The notes beneath the pieces are model-generated. The model was given only the letters and a program-made list of their open reading frames with translations. It made no database searches and was not told the origin of the DNA. The translations under genes and the position numbers were made by a program. 64,000 nucleotides of DNA from contig NZ_QWGR01000002.1 of the NCBI RefSeq assembly GCF_003576475.1, forward strand, positions 186,001 through 250,000, in the 5' to 3' direction. Source of the DNA: Maribellus luteus (lineage in GTDB: Bacteria; Bacteroidota; Bacteroidia; Bacteroidales; Prolixibacteraceae). Positions 17,209-25,423 of this stretch are shown piece after piece. How positions within the stretch are numbered: position 1 is the stretch's first letter; every line of letters begins with the position of its first letter.

Positions 17209-17658
17209 TTACTGATTATCGGATGCAAACCATTCGGCAAACGAAGTTTTGGTTTCGTAAAGCCGCAGGCTAAATAGTGAAACGTTTGAAGGGATTTCTT
17301 GTTGAAGAATACCTGCAAAATAAGTGACCAGGTTTTCGGAAGTGGGTTGAAAACCGAGCACGGTGAGGCGTTCGGTAGTCAGCGCCAATGCTTCTTTCTG
17401 AGGCGCCGGGGTAAGTGCGTTAATAACCAGTGCATGATCAAAAAACTGGATGATTTTTGTATTGACGATGTTTTTTAGCTGTCCGAAATCCATCACCATC
17501 CCGTCTTCCGGATGACCGGGTTCGTTTTTGGCATCACCTATCAATGTCACTTCCAGTTCGTACGTATGGCCATGAACGTTTTTGCAAACTCCGTTGTAAG
17601 CTAAAAGTGCATGGGCCATTTCAAAATCAAAACGCTTGGTTACCCTTATCCTCGGCAT
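17209..17658 (-). CDS. queD: 6-carboxy-5,6,7,8-tetrahydropterin synthase
   Basis: A 149-residue homologue of 6-pyruvoyltetrahydropterin synthase, acting at the second step of queuosine/7-deazaguanine synthesis on dihydroneopterin triphosphate. Zinc ligands are visible: His16 in FEMAHAL and the pair His30/His32 in VHGHTYEL, with Cys26 as the catalytic cysteine (CKNVHGH). The sequence MVMDFGQLKNIV near 65 and PTSENLVTYFAGIL near 108 are family hallmarks. The stop is 11 bases from the polA start; the other queuosine genes are not in the window. Confidence 0.93.
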   Translation of the reverse strand: MPRIRVTKRFDFEMAHALLAYNGVCKNVHGHTYELEVTLIGDAKNEPGHPEDGMVMDFGQLKNIVNTKIIQFFDHALVINALTPAPQKEALALTTERLTVLGFQPTSENLVTYFAGILQQEIPSNVSLFSLRLYETKTSFAEWFASDNQ

Positions 17659-17829
17659 ATGTCAGTCCCTTTTTGGTAGTGTGAAAGTAAGGTTTTTTTC
17701 AGCAAAACCTGAATAGAAAGTAGCGAAATGCAAACGCAACCATTTTTGTTAAAATTGCGTCCTTTTAATGGAGAGGCAGGTAACAAAAGCAATGCGTAGA
17801 AACAATTGAATCAGTAAAATTTGAGAACA

Positions 17830-18231
17830 ATGAAAATCCGGGAGTTGGTTTTAATGGGAATGCTGGTGTTTTCGGCATGTAGTTCAGGAGACGATGATCA
17901 TGTTTTTCAGTTGGACAGCGGGCAGCGTTTTGCGCTTCAGGAAGAATACGCTTCGGTGGATCACGGGTTGAGCATTAGTGTGGAACATGTGAGTGATTCG
18001 CGTTGTCCCACCGGCGTTGTTTGTATTTGGGAAGGGGAGGCTACCGTTTATTTGTATGTGAGGACACAGAACGTACAGGAACTGGTGCTGAGCACAGTCC
18101 GTCAGCCAAAAGATACGGTGCAGAACTACGAAATTGAATTGGTGGATGTAAGTCCTTATCCCGATATTTCACGCGAGATTGAACAGGAAGATTACGAGGT
18201 GACGCTGAAAGTCAGACGAGTTGATCCTTAA
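17830..18231 (+). CDS. Hypothetical lipoprotein
   Basis: A 133-residue protein with signal peptide and lipobox VFSAC (Cys17). The mature part is short and beta-rich (FALQEEYASVDHGLSISVEHVSD, VVCIWEGEATVYLYV), with the segment DSRCPTGVVCIWEGEA seen in many small Bacteroidota envelope proteins of unknown role. ATG 17830 is chosen over the TTG three codons upstream. Its end overlaps mntP by 4 bases, tail to tail. Confidence 0.75.
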   Translation: MKIRELVLMGMLVFSACSSGDDDHVFQLDSGQRFALQEEYASVDHGLSISVEHVSDSRCPTGVVCIWEGEATVYLYVRTQNVQELVLSTVRQPKDTVQNYEIELVDVSPYPDISREIEQEDYEVTLKVRRVDP

Positions 18232-18797
18232 AACCAAAGGTGTTCAGCCAGAATTTTAAATCCCATCAGAATTAAAATGATCCCTCCGAGGATAATGGAC
18301 TGATGGCTGCGTTTGGCGGGGATGTATTTTCCGAAAAGCATTCCCAGCATGGACGCAATAAAAGTAACCGCCCCAATCACCAAAACCGGAAGAAAAATGG
18401 GGATCTCAAGGAAGCCGTAACTGATTCCTACCACAAAAGCATCGATGCTGGTGGCGATGGAAAGCCCGATCAGCACACTCGTTTTAAACGGATCGAGGTT
18501 GTTGAGCGAACCGTTATCCCTGATGCCTTCAAAAATCATTTTACCACCGATAGCCGCCAGTAACCCAAACGCGATCCAGTGATCGACTGATTTAAGTATA
18601 TTTTCGACGGCACTTCCGATAAACCAGCCCAACAAGGGGAAAAGTGCCTGGAAAAAGGCCAGCGAAGCCGCTACTTTGCATGCCTGCAGAAATTGAATTT
18701 CACGTCGCAGTAACCCGCAGGAGACCGATACGGCAAAAGAATCGAAACTTAGCCCGATGCCGATCAGTAAAAACGTTATGAATTGGACCAGTGTCAT
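18228..18797 (-). CDS. mntP: Manganese efflux pump MntP
   Basis: A 189-residue inner membrane exporter of the MntP (DUF204) family that removes excess Mn2+. Two internally related halves each carry the membrane motif with an acidic residue: LLIGIGLSFDSFAVSVSCGLL (residues 9-29) and GLSIATSIDAFVVGISYGFL (about 96-115). Six hydrophobic segments are seen. The start is moved to the internal ATG at 18797 (MTLVQFITFLLIG), which fits the family. No Mn riboswitch (yybP-ykoY) was recognised upstream. Confidence 0.92.
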   Translation of the reverse strand: MTLVQFITFLLIGIGLSFDSFAVSVSCGLLRREIQFLQACKVAASLAFFQALFPLLGWFIGSAVENILKSVDHWIAFGLLAAIGGKMIFEGIRDNGSLNNLDPFKTSVLIGLSIATSIDAFVVGISYGFLEIPIFLPVLVIGAVTFIASMLGMLFGKYIPAKRSHQSIILGGIILILMGFKILAEHLWF

Positions 18798-18926
18798 TTT
18801 TGAGGGGGCAAAAATAAGCATTTGAACGGGAACAGCGATAAAGGTTCAACCGCAGATGGTTAAATTATTTCTGAAAATTAAATACGGTTTGTTATAAATT
18901 GAAAGATCAATCGTCAAATGTAGCAG

Positions 18927-19460
18927 ATGACGTCCGAAGAGTTTAAAAATACGGTGATTCCATTTTCCCGGAAGTTGTATCCGATGCTTTTCCGAATTTT
19001 GAAAGATGAGGAAGAAACGCGCGATGCGTTGCAGGATCTGATGGTGAAATTGTGGAACAAGAGGAACGAACTGCAAAATTGCTCGAATCCTTCTGCCTAC
19101 ATTATAACCATTGCAAAGAACCACAGCTTTGATCTTTTAAAAAAGAAACGGCCGTTGCGAATAGGCGAGAAAGAGGAGCAGAAGATCAGGGATTTGCGGG
19201 ATGAGGACAGCGGAATGGAAACCCGGGAACGTTATTCGCATGTACGGAAAGCCATTGATGTATTGCCGGAAAAGTACCGGACCGTTATTCAGCTGCGCGA
19301 CATTGATGGGATGGAGTTTGATGAGATCAGTGAAATGACCGGATTTGAAGTGTCTTACGTGAGGGTAATCCTTTCGAGGGCACGCCAGAAAGTGAAAGAA
19401 GAAGTTGAAAAAATGTACGATTATGACCAGACGAGAAGAACTGTTGGAGAAATATTATAG
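18927..19460 (+). CDS. RNA polymerase sigma factor, ECF type
   Basis: A 177-residue ECF sigma factor. Region 2 is residues about 10-75 (LFRILKDEEETRDALQDLMVKLW), region 4 about 105-165 (LPEKYRTVIQLRDIDGMEFDEISEMTG, VSYVRVILSRARQKVKEE). It overlaps the next gene, which encodes a single-pass membrane protein and is the likely anti-sigma factor. It is not of the SusC/D-FecR class; a DUF4252 gene follows. The target promoters are unknown. Confidence 0.92.
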   Translation: MTSEEFKNTVIPFSRKLYPMLFRILKDEEETRDALQDLMVKLWNKRNELQNCSNPSAYIITIAKNHSFDLLKKKRPLRIGEKEEQKIRDLRDEDSGMETRERYSHVRKAIDVLPEKYRTVIQLRDIDGMEFDEISEMTGFEVSYVRVILSRARQKVKEEVEKMYDYDQTRRTVGEIL

Positions 19461-19854
19461 AGGAGAATCATCGCTGGATGAAGAGCGGGAGTTAAAACAA
19501 CTCGCACCGGAAAATGAATTACCGGATGCAGAACAGGATATGCTGGACTTTTTCGGACAAGAGGCCATTTTACCCGATGGTTTGGAAGAAGAATTAATGA
19601 GAGCTGTTGAAAAACGGAGGACCCGGTCGTTCAAAATAAGACGCTTGACAAGCATGGGGTCAGCGGCGGCGGTTATTTTAATTGTACTGACGGTTTTCCT
19701 GGATGTCCGGAATAAGCGGATCAGTAAAATGGAGAACGACTTTCGTATGATGGAGCAGGCCTTGCTCCAGGTTTCAGAGAGCCTTCAGCCCGAAGAGCAA
19801 AAGCAAATGCTGGTACTTTGGGTGGACGACGATGTGGAGATCGTTATTAATTAG
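19423..19854 (+). CDS. Putative anti-sigma factor, single-pass membrane protein
   Basis: A 143-residue protein with an acidic N-terminal cytosolic part (MTRREELLEKYYRGESSLDE, then an LPDAEQDMLDFFGQEA helix), one transmembrane helix at about residues 77-97 (AAAVILIVLTVFLDV) and a periplasmic coiled tail. The start at ATG 19423 overlaps the sigma gene by 38 bases; translation may be coupled. No conserved ZAS motif is seen, so the anti-sigma role rests on position, topology and overlap. Confidence 0.7.
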   Translation: MTRREELLEKYYRGESSLDEERELKQLAPENELPDAEQDMLDFFGQEAILPDGLEEELMRAVEKRRTRSFKIRRLTSMGSAAAVILIVLTVFLDVRNKRISKMENDFRMMEQALLQVSESLQPEEQKQMLVLWVDDDVEIVIN

Positions 19855-19921
19855 AAAATGAAACCGGGTACTGCAGGCCCGGTTGCCAACAAAATAGAAT
19901 AACAAATTAAAAAATAAAGCA

Positions 19922-20881
19922 ATGAAACGATTGATTTTAATAGCGTTTGTACTGCTGCTTTCGGTAGGTGTTCAGGCGCAGGATACGCAGCGGTTTTTTG
20001 AAACCCTCACCGGAAAATATGCCGATAATGACGGTTTTAGTGCCAGCATGCTGACCAGTGATATGTTTGACCTTTACCTGAAACGAAAAAAGCTGGATGA
20101 AACGTCGGAAGTGGCGGCCGCCCTGAAAAAACTGGACCGAATTATGGTGGTTTCCCAAAGCAAAGTCGGACTCGGAATAGAAGCCTTAAGTACGGGCGTC
20201 AACAAAAGTGAAAAACCCAAAAACGAGAGCCTGGAGGTGTTGCATGGTGAGTTGCTGAACCACTACAAAGGAGGCGGATTTACCTTGCTGAAAACCGAAA
20301 AACGAATGGGCGAAGATGTGAAAGTTTACCTGAAGAAAGAGAACGACAAGATCAGCTCACTGGCGTTAATCACCAACTCGTCGGCGGTGACCTCGCTGGT
20401 GGAGCTGGACGGAGATATTGATTTGGCGAATGTGGCTTCTTTGAGCTCTGCCCTGAATATACGGGGGCTGGAGAACCTCAATAAAATTGACAATAAGAGT
20501 TCGTATTATTTGTACGGAACCGGTGCTTCTGAATATTTCGACCAAGGCAGGATGGAAGTGATAGAAGCCCGCGCCCGCGAAATGGCCGAGCGGCAGGTGG
20601 AACTTTCCGAAGAGCAGGTAAAACGTATCCAGGAACGGACAGAAAGACAGGCACAAAGAGAGATGGAAGTGGCCGAAAGGTACCGTGAAATGGCCGAGAG
20701 ATACCAGCGCGAGCCTATTTTCCTAAATTACCCGGGTGACAGTACGGTTTATTTTCTGAACGGCAAAAAGGTGGATGCCGATAAAATAAAGGACTTGAAA
20801 AAGCTGGATATCAAAACCATTGATGTAAAAAGAGATGATAAGAACAATGAAATCACCATTGTAAAGATTACCACCAAGTAA
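19922..20881 (+). CDS. DUF4252 domain-containing protein
   Basis: A 319-residue exported protein with signal peptide (cleavage near VQAQ, residue 20). The DUF4252 domain covers about 25-190 (KYADNDGFSASMLTSDMFDLYL; EDVKVYLKKENDKISSLALI). Residues about 212-262 are a charged helical insert of the AREMAERQ / RYREMAERY type, predicted coiled coil. The C-terminus (YFLNGKKVDADKIKDLKKLDI) resembles small periplasmic repeats in other Bacteroidota proteins. It is third in an operon with an ECF sigma factor and likely anti-sigma, so it may be a sensed or regulated envelope component. Confidence 0.85.
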   Translation: MKRLILIAFVLLLSVGVQAQDTQRFFETLTGKYADNDGFSASMLTSDMFDLYLKRKKLDETSEVAAALKKLDRIMVVSQSKVGLGIEALSTGVNKSEKPKNESLEVLHGELLNHYKGGGFTLLKTEKRMGEDVKVYLKKENDKISSLALITNSSAVTSLVELDGDIDLANVASLSSALNIRGLENLNKIDNKSSYYLYGTGASEYFDQGRMEVIEARAREMAERQVELSEEQVKRIQERTERQAQREMEVAERYREMAERYQREPIFLNYPGDSTVYFLNGKKVDADKIKDLKKLDIKTIDVKRDDKNNEITIVKITTK

Positions 20882-20899
20882 AGCAAACTGACAGGCATA

Positions 20900-20937
20900 A
20901 AAAAGGGCGGATCATTCTTTTTTGATCCGCCCTTTTT
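20900..20937. terminator. Bidirectional terminator between DUF4252 and DUF4270 genes
   Basis: A 13-bp inverted repeat (AAAGGGCGGATCA and complement) with an 8-base T-rich loop has A runs on the left and T runs on the right, so it can terminate both converging transcripts. Confidence 0.85.
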
Positions 20938-20954
20938 GTGTCTTTTATATTTTG

Positions 20955-22331
20955 CTATTGCAAGTATTTCGAATAAGTGATGACCAGCTTTATTCCATCG
21001 GGTTGGTCGGCCCCGTGCAGTACTACGCGGTTGGCAAAATCGGGGCGACGCCCGGTTGTCAGGTAAAAGCCCTGGTTGCCAACATATTCTTCTTTGCTGG
21101 GGTCGGTTACATCGATAATCCTCTGTAGATGCTGCGTAATATTAAAATGGTAGGTGTAATCGCTTCGTAAATAACCATCAAAATAAAACGAATTAAAGCC
21201 GGCGTCAACGGGGAGTTTTTCTTCTCCGTTTTTATCAACGTAGGTAAGTATTAAGCGCGAAGGCGGCACATATTTATCCTTGTTGCTGGCAATGGTATCG
21301 ATCTGGAAAACCAGCTCTGCTTTGTTTATGGCAGTTTTGGTTGAATCCTGCCATTGCAGAAGATTATCAATAAAGATCTTTGATTTTAATCCCCCTGTAG
21401 GCTGAATATAAATGTGTTCCTGTTGCTCTTCTACCTGGTCCAGGTTGTTTTCAAAAGCAGTACCCGAATAGTCGTGCGTAATGTTACTAACCCTGGCGCT
21501 GTACTGCGTAATTCTGAAAACTCTTGAAAGCGTATCCGGAGTGAGTGTGTCCACTTCGTATTTGTGTCGGTTTTCGTCGTTGTTGTAATAAACCGCGAGT
21601 ACCGATCCGTTGAACGTAGACGTTGGCACCGTTTCAATCGAAAGCAGGGTCCCACTTGCCGAAGCTGCCAGTTTCTCTGCTTCAATATACAAGCCTTTAA
21701 AGAGGCTCAGAAAAGCTGCGTTGGTTGACAAATCAAGCGAGTCAGCCGTTACAATTCTATTTCCAAGCGCGTTGTCGATCGGAATTTTCAGGTACTGGTA
21801 CAACGTGTCCTGCGATGCAGAATCCAGTTCCACTTTAGGTGTGAAAGTGAGTTCTCCCAACACGTTGTTGGAAGCCATCATTTTCAAATCGGTTTCCTGG
21901 GTGTACTCAATGTCCGGATTCAAAGGTTCTGTCAGTTCGTAAACTTTCAGATTCTGCGGTGTAATGGTATCTCCGTAAATAATCCTGTAATACAGAAACA
22001 AAAAGGTAGAGTCGGCCACCGGGTTGTCACCAAAATCGGGATACGAAGTAAGCCTGAACTGCGATGCAAAACTAACGGTGGTGTTCCCAAAAACCTCGTC
22101 GTTGATACTTCCCAACAGGTTGGTGGAATGTTCACTTGTTACAATGCTGTCTTCGGTAAAAGTAAAAGCTGAAATATCGCTTTTTACCACTACACTTTTT
22201 ACATTGATCAGATCTTCACCGGGAAGCAGTTCCAGTCCCAGATCGTTTTTATCGTTACAGGCAGTAAATGCAAAAACAAGGAACAGGAATCCGGTTCCGA
22301 AACGAAGTACCTGATGAATATGTTTTCTCAC
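20955..22331 (-). CDS. DUF4270 domain-containing lipoprotein
   Basis: A protein of 458 residues (from GTG 22331) with signal peptide and lipobox FTAC (Cys25), followed by the family start CNDKNDLGLELLPGEDLI. DUF4270 fills the rest: beta-rich with repeated SNVLGELTF, FLYYRIIYGDT type strands. The family is Bacteroidota-specific and of unknown function. A TTG 15 codons upstream (22376) is an alternative start, but a GGAAA ribosome-site-like sequence lies before the GTG. The genes upstream are a glycogen-synthase-like protein and, divergently, panC, an arrangement common in this phylum. Confidence 0.82.
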   Translation of the reverse strand: MRKHIHQVLRFGTGFLFLVFAFTACNDKNDLGLELLPGEDLINVKSVVVKSDISAFTFTEDSIVTSEHSTNLLGSINDEVFGNTTVSFASQFRLTSYPDFGDNPVADSTFLFLYYRIIYGDTITPQNLKVYELTEPLNPDIEYTQETDLKMMASNNVLGELTFTPKVELDSASQDTLYQYLKIPIDNALGNRIVTADSLDLSTNAAFLSLFKGLYIEAEKLAASASGTLLSIETVPTSTFNGSVLAVYYNNDENRHKYEVDTLTPDTLSRVFRITQYSARVSNITHDYSGTAFENNLDQVEEQQEHIYIQPTGGLKSKIFIDNLLQWQDSTKTAINKAELVFQIDTIASNKDKYVPPSRLILTYVDKNGEEKLPVDAGFNSFYFDGYLRSDYTYHFNITQHLQRIIDVTDPSKEEYVGNQGFYLTTGRRPDFANRVVLHGADQPDGIKLVITYSKYLQ

Positions 22332-22474
22332 GTAATTTCCGATTTTAATTAGTATGCTTTTCTGTTTTCTCTTCAATCACACAAACGTATGAAAAAACAA
22401 CGAGAGCATTTCGGCAATCATTGTTTAAATGAAGATTTTAAAATTTATTTTGATCTTTTAACAAAGTTTTGATG

Positions 22475-23275
22475 CTAAACCTTGTCGTAAAACTCGTTAT
22501 AGGCATCAATGTAAGTTTCTCTGGGGTGATAATCCAAAAATAATTTACCCGATTGTTTAATATAATCCTTCACATCGCTGTTAATGCTGGCCGTTCCCTG
22601 AATGGCAGCATCCGAATAATCGATGGCGAGTTTGCTTACATTAAAGAAGGTTGGGTCGTTGATCGCCTCCACATCTTCTTTCGTAATTCCCTCAAGCAGC
22701 AGCTTTTCGTTAAAGCGCGGGTCGAGTGTTTTTTTGAAATCGTCGTCGTAAACCGAATACACTACTTTCGACTGGCTAAACAGCGGGTCGTTGTAATAGT
22801 ATTTCTTAATATACAGCGGAACCAGCGAGGTTAACCACCCGTGACAGTGAATAATATCGGGCGCCCAACGCAGCTTAATTACAGTTTCGAGTACGCCGCG
22901 CGCAAAGAAAACGGCACGTTCGTCGTTGTCTTCAAATTCGTTTCCTTTATCATCCTTGAGGACCGATTTACGCTGAAAATAGTCTTCGTTGTCAATAAAA
23001 TATACCTGCATCCGTGCCGCCTGAATCGACGCCACCTTTATGATTAGCGGATGATCGGTATCATTAATAACAAGGTTCATTCCGGATAAACGGATTACTT
23101 CGTGGAGCTGGTTACGACGCTCGTTTACACAGCCATAACGGGGCATAAATGTTCTGATCTCTCTGCCTCTTTCCTGAACACCTTGCGGCAAATACCGGGC
23201 TGTTTCCGACATTTCGCTTTCTGGTAAGTAAGGTGTTATTTCTTGTGAGATATAAAGGATTCTTTTCTTTTCCAT
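22475..23275 (-). CDS. Glycogen/starch synthase-like protein, N-terminal domain only
   Basis: A 266-residue protein matching only the N-terminal GT5 catalytic domain of glycogen synthase (ILYISQEITPYLPESEMSE, WAPDIIHCHGWLTSLVPLYI near 140-160, KVVYSVYDDDFKK near 185). Full-length GlgA is about 480 residues; the C-terminal GT-B half that binds ADP-glucose is missing, and the KxGG motif near the start is replaced by PESEMSE. Catalysis as a normal GlgA is therefore doubtful. The start is placed at ATG 23275. Divergent from panC, a conserved neighbour in Bacteroidia. Confidence 0.85.
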   Translation of the reverse strand: MEKKRILYISQEITPYLPESEMSETARYLPQGVQERGREIRTFMPRYGCVNERRNQLHEVIRLSGMNLVINDTDHPLIIKVASIQAARMQVYFIDNEDYFQRKSVLKDDKGNEFEDNDERAVFFARGVLETVIKLRWAPDIIHCHGWLTSLVPLYIKKYYYNDPLFSQSKVVYSVYDDDFKKTLDPRFNEKLLLEGITKEDVEAINDPTFFNVSKLAIDYSDAAIQGTASINSDVKDYIKQSGKLFLDYHPRETYIDAYNEFYDKV

Positions 23276-23365
23276 CAACCTATAGTGCAGTTAAAAACAG
23301 GGGGCAAAATTAATAAAAATAAACCAATTAATCAATTTAAGTGGGTTAGGTTCAGTTACTCTGCC

Positions 23366-23397
23366 GTGAAATTGTGGTATTTTCACAATTATATTTG
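23366..23397 (+). promoter_or_regulatory. Candidate panC promoter with overlapping inverted repeats
   Basis: TATATTTG at 23390-23397 matches the TAnnTTTG -7 element, 29 bases before the panC ATG. Directly upstream are two nested inverted repeats, GTGAAA/TTTCAC (23366-23371, 23381-23386) and AATTGTG/CACAATT (23370-23376, 23384-23390), placed where a repressor or activator would act. Confidence 0.5.
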
Positions 23398-23425
23398 TTT
23401 ACTTTGCAGCCGCAAATTGAGGGGT

Positions 23426-24262
23426 ATGAAACTCGTAAGGACAGTAGAAGATCTGCAAAAGGAACTAAAGAAAGCGGGCCACGAACAGGGCCCCGGATTT
23501 GTTCCAACCATGGGTGCTTTGCACCAGGGGCATTTGTCGCTTGTAAAGCAGGCAGTGGCTGAGAACAAAGCGGTTGTGGTAAGCATTTTTGTAAACCCTA
23601 CCCAGTTTAACGACCCCAAAGATCTGGAGCGTTATCCGCGTACTTTGGAGGCCGATTTGGCATTGCTCGAACCCACCGGATGCAGCATTGTTTTTGCACC
23701 GGCGGTGCACGAAATTTATCCCGAAAAAGACACCCGGAAATTTAATTTTGGTGACCTCGAAAAGGTGATGGAAGGAAAATTCCGCCCGGGGCATTTTAAC
23801 GGGGTTGCGCAGGTGGTAAGCCGCTTGTTTGAAATGGTGCGACCGGCCAAAGCATATTTCGGGTTGAAAGACTTTCAGCAACTTGCCATCATAAAAAACA
23901 TGGTAAAACAGCTGCAACTTCCGGTCGAAATTGTACCTTGCGCCATTGTTCGCGAACCGGGTGGTTTGGCGATGAGTTCGCGCAACGAGCTGCTAACCAG
24001 AGAGCAGCGCGAAAATGCAGTAGCGATTTCAAGAACGCTTTTCAAGGCCAAAGAACTTCGCGGACAAAAAAACGTAAGAGAACTTGCAGAATGGGTGACA
24101 AGCGAAGTAAACAATAACCCGTTTCTGGAAGTGGAGTATTTTGCAATAGTGGACGACGAGCAATTGCAACCAGTAAAGAGTTGGGATGACAATTCCATAA
24201 AAGTGGGGTGCATTGCTGTTTATTGCGGAAAGATCAGACTGATCGACAACATTGTTTTTTAG
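23426..24262 (+). CDS. panC: Pantothenate synthetase
   Basis: A 278-residue cytosolic ligase that joins pantoate and beta-alanine using ATP, the last step of pantothenate synthesis. The N-terminal signature PTMGALHQGHLSLV contains the HxGH nucleotide-binding motif. PTQFNDPKDLERYPRT and the KMSKS-like MSSRNELLT are present. ATG 23426 is chosen because a GAGGGG ribosome site lies just upstream; 47 extra upstream codons are not homologous. It is followed 75 bases later by panD, giving both beta-alanine formation and its use. Confidence 0.95.
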   Translation: MKLVRTVEDLQKELKKAGHEQGPGFVPTMGALHQGHLSLVKQAVAENKAVVVSIFVNPTQFNDPKDLERYPRTLEADLALLEPTGCSIVFAPAVHEIYPEKDTRKFNFGDLEKVMEGKFRPGHFNGVAQVVSRLFEMVRPAKAYFGLKDFQQLAIIKNMVKQLQLPVEIVPCAIVREPGGLAMSSRNELLTREQRENAVAISRTLFKAKELRGQKNVRELAEWVTSEVNNNPFLEVEYFAIVDDEQLQPVKSWDDNSIKVGCIAVYCGKIRLIDNIVF

Positions 24263-24337
24263 TATTGAGTGAGTTAGATCTAAGTACTGAGATTAAGTAA
24301 AAAGAGAAGAGGATTTAGAACGAAGAATTGAATAGCC

Positions 24338-24688
24338 ATGCAAATTGAAGTTTGTAAATCAAAAATTCATAAAGTAACCGTTACCGAGGCCAACCTGCAA
24401 TACGTGGGCAGCATTACTATCGACGAGGATCTGATGGATGCAGCCAACCTGATTGAAAACGAAAAAGTGCAGGTGGTAAACATCAACAATGGCGAACGGC
24501 TCGAGACCTATGTTATTAAAGGTGAGCGTGGTTCGGGCACCATTTGTTTAAATGGCCCTGCAGCGCGCAAAGTAGCTGTAGGCGATGTGGTGATCATTAT
24601 TTCATACGGAATCATGGACTTTGAGGAAGCCAAAACCTTTAAGCCCAGCCTTGTTTTCCCCGATACCGAAACCAATAGCCTTGTATAA
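24338..24688 (+). CDS. panD: Aspartate 1-decarboxylase
   Basis: A 116-residue pyruvoyl-dependent enzyme making beta-alanine from aspartate. It is a proenzyme self-cleaved between Gly24 and Ser25 (YVGSITID), producing the pyruvoyl group on Ser25. The catalytic Arg is in [16 protein letters not shown] near residue 70. Length fits. It probably shares a transcript with panC. Confidence 0.96.
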   Translation: MQIEVCKSKIHKVTVTEANLQYVGSITIDEDLMDAANLIENEKVQVVNINNGERLETYVIKGERGSGTICLNGPAARKVAVGDVVIIISYGIMDFEEAKTFKPSLVFPDTETNSLV

Positions 24689-24699
24689 GATTTAGAAAA

Positions 24700-24742
24700 G
24701 TCATCACCCCTCTATGAGCATAAGCTGATAGTGGGTGACGAC
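24700..24742. repeat. Hairpin element, related copy at 30131-30170
   Basis: An imperfect inverted repeat (outer GTCATCACCC against GGGTGACGAC, inner CTATGAGC against GCTGATAG with a G-G mismatch) lies after panD. The inner 24 bases (GAGCATAAGCTGATAGTG) closely match GAGCATGAACTGATAATG at 30145-30162, so the two are probably copies of one dispersed element. No T run follows. Confidence 0.5.
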
Positions 24743-24812
24743 CAACCCCAAAGTAGGTGAATCGATTGTTTGATTGCTAAGTCAGCAGAAAACAGTTCGG
24801 TATTCACTTTTT

Positions 24813-25412
24813 TTATTGCTTTTTGGCAATAGAACGGAGGTTGGATAAAGGATAGCTGATTTTCAGGTAAACTTCGCGGTGTTTGATGTCGGTTGTTGCC
24901 CACTCGTTGGGACCGAGTGTAATCTTTTTCTCGATTTTGCTAAAACCACCCTCGTAATGCAGTGATAAGGCGAATTTCTCAAACATCCATCCTATTCCTG
25001 TTTGCCAGTTGTATTCCGGTATTTTCTGTCCGCTGCGGTATCCGGTTATTTGCCTGGCAAGGGTTGCCCCTCCTGCAACAAAAAATGATTCTCCTATACC
25101 CTGACGTATTTCAAAAGGGATGTCTAGTCTGTGCCACTTAACATCAACAGGCTCACGGTAGTGATCAATCATGGCGGGTTTAAGGTAAACTCCTTCGAGC
25201 CCGAGCGATAGTGTTGTACGTTTAAGCACATGGTAATTGAAAGAAACACCCAATCCGGGCGAAAATGTATTGTCCGGAGAAAAGTATGGGGTGTTTTCAG
25301 TTCCGGGAAAGTAGTAGCCAAGCTTTCCGGTGGCTGACACTTCAAACCTTTTTTGGGCTACAGACAAAAGAGAGAAGATGGTCAAAAGAAAGAACACTGA
25401 GAATTGTTTCAT
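24813..25412 (-). CDS. Small outer membrane beta-barrel-like protein
   Basis: A 199-residue exported protein with signal peptide (cleavage near SVAQK, residue 20) and amphipathic strands through its whole length (FEVSATGKLGYYF, GLGVSFNYHVL, FALSLHYEGGF, EVYLKISYPLSNL), consistent with an 8-stranded outer membrane barrel. No family was recognised. It is the last gene of a four-gene operon after a TonB-dependent receptor, with 11 bases between them, and probably works with that receptor or its ligand. Confidence 0.7.
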   Translation of the reverse strand: MKQFSVFFLLTIFSLLSVAQKRFEVSATGKLGYYFPGTENTPYFSPDNTFSPGLGVSFNYHVLKRTTLSLGLEGVYLKPAMIDHYREPVDVKWHRLDIPFEIRQGIGESFFVAGGATLARQITGYRSGQKIPEYNWQTGIGWMFEKFALSLHYEGGFSKIEKKITLGPNEWATTDIKHREVYLKISYPLSNLRSIAKKQ

Positions 25413-25423
25413 GATGAGCGTTT

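Noticed and set aside
18797-18926. yybP-ykoY manganese riboswitch upstream of mntP
   Set aside because: Looked for because MntP genes often have one; no matching conserved loops were seen in the 130-base gap.
20366-20656. Minus-strand 96-codon frame in the DUF4252 gene
   Set aside because: Antisense shadow of the coiled-coil segment; no start context.
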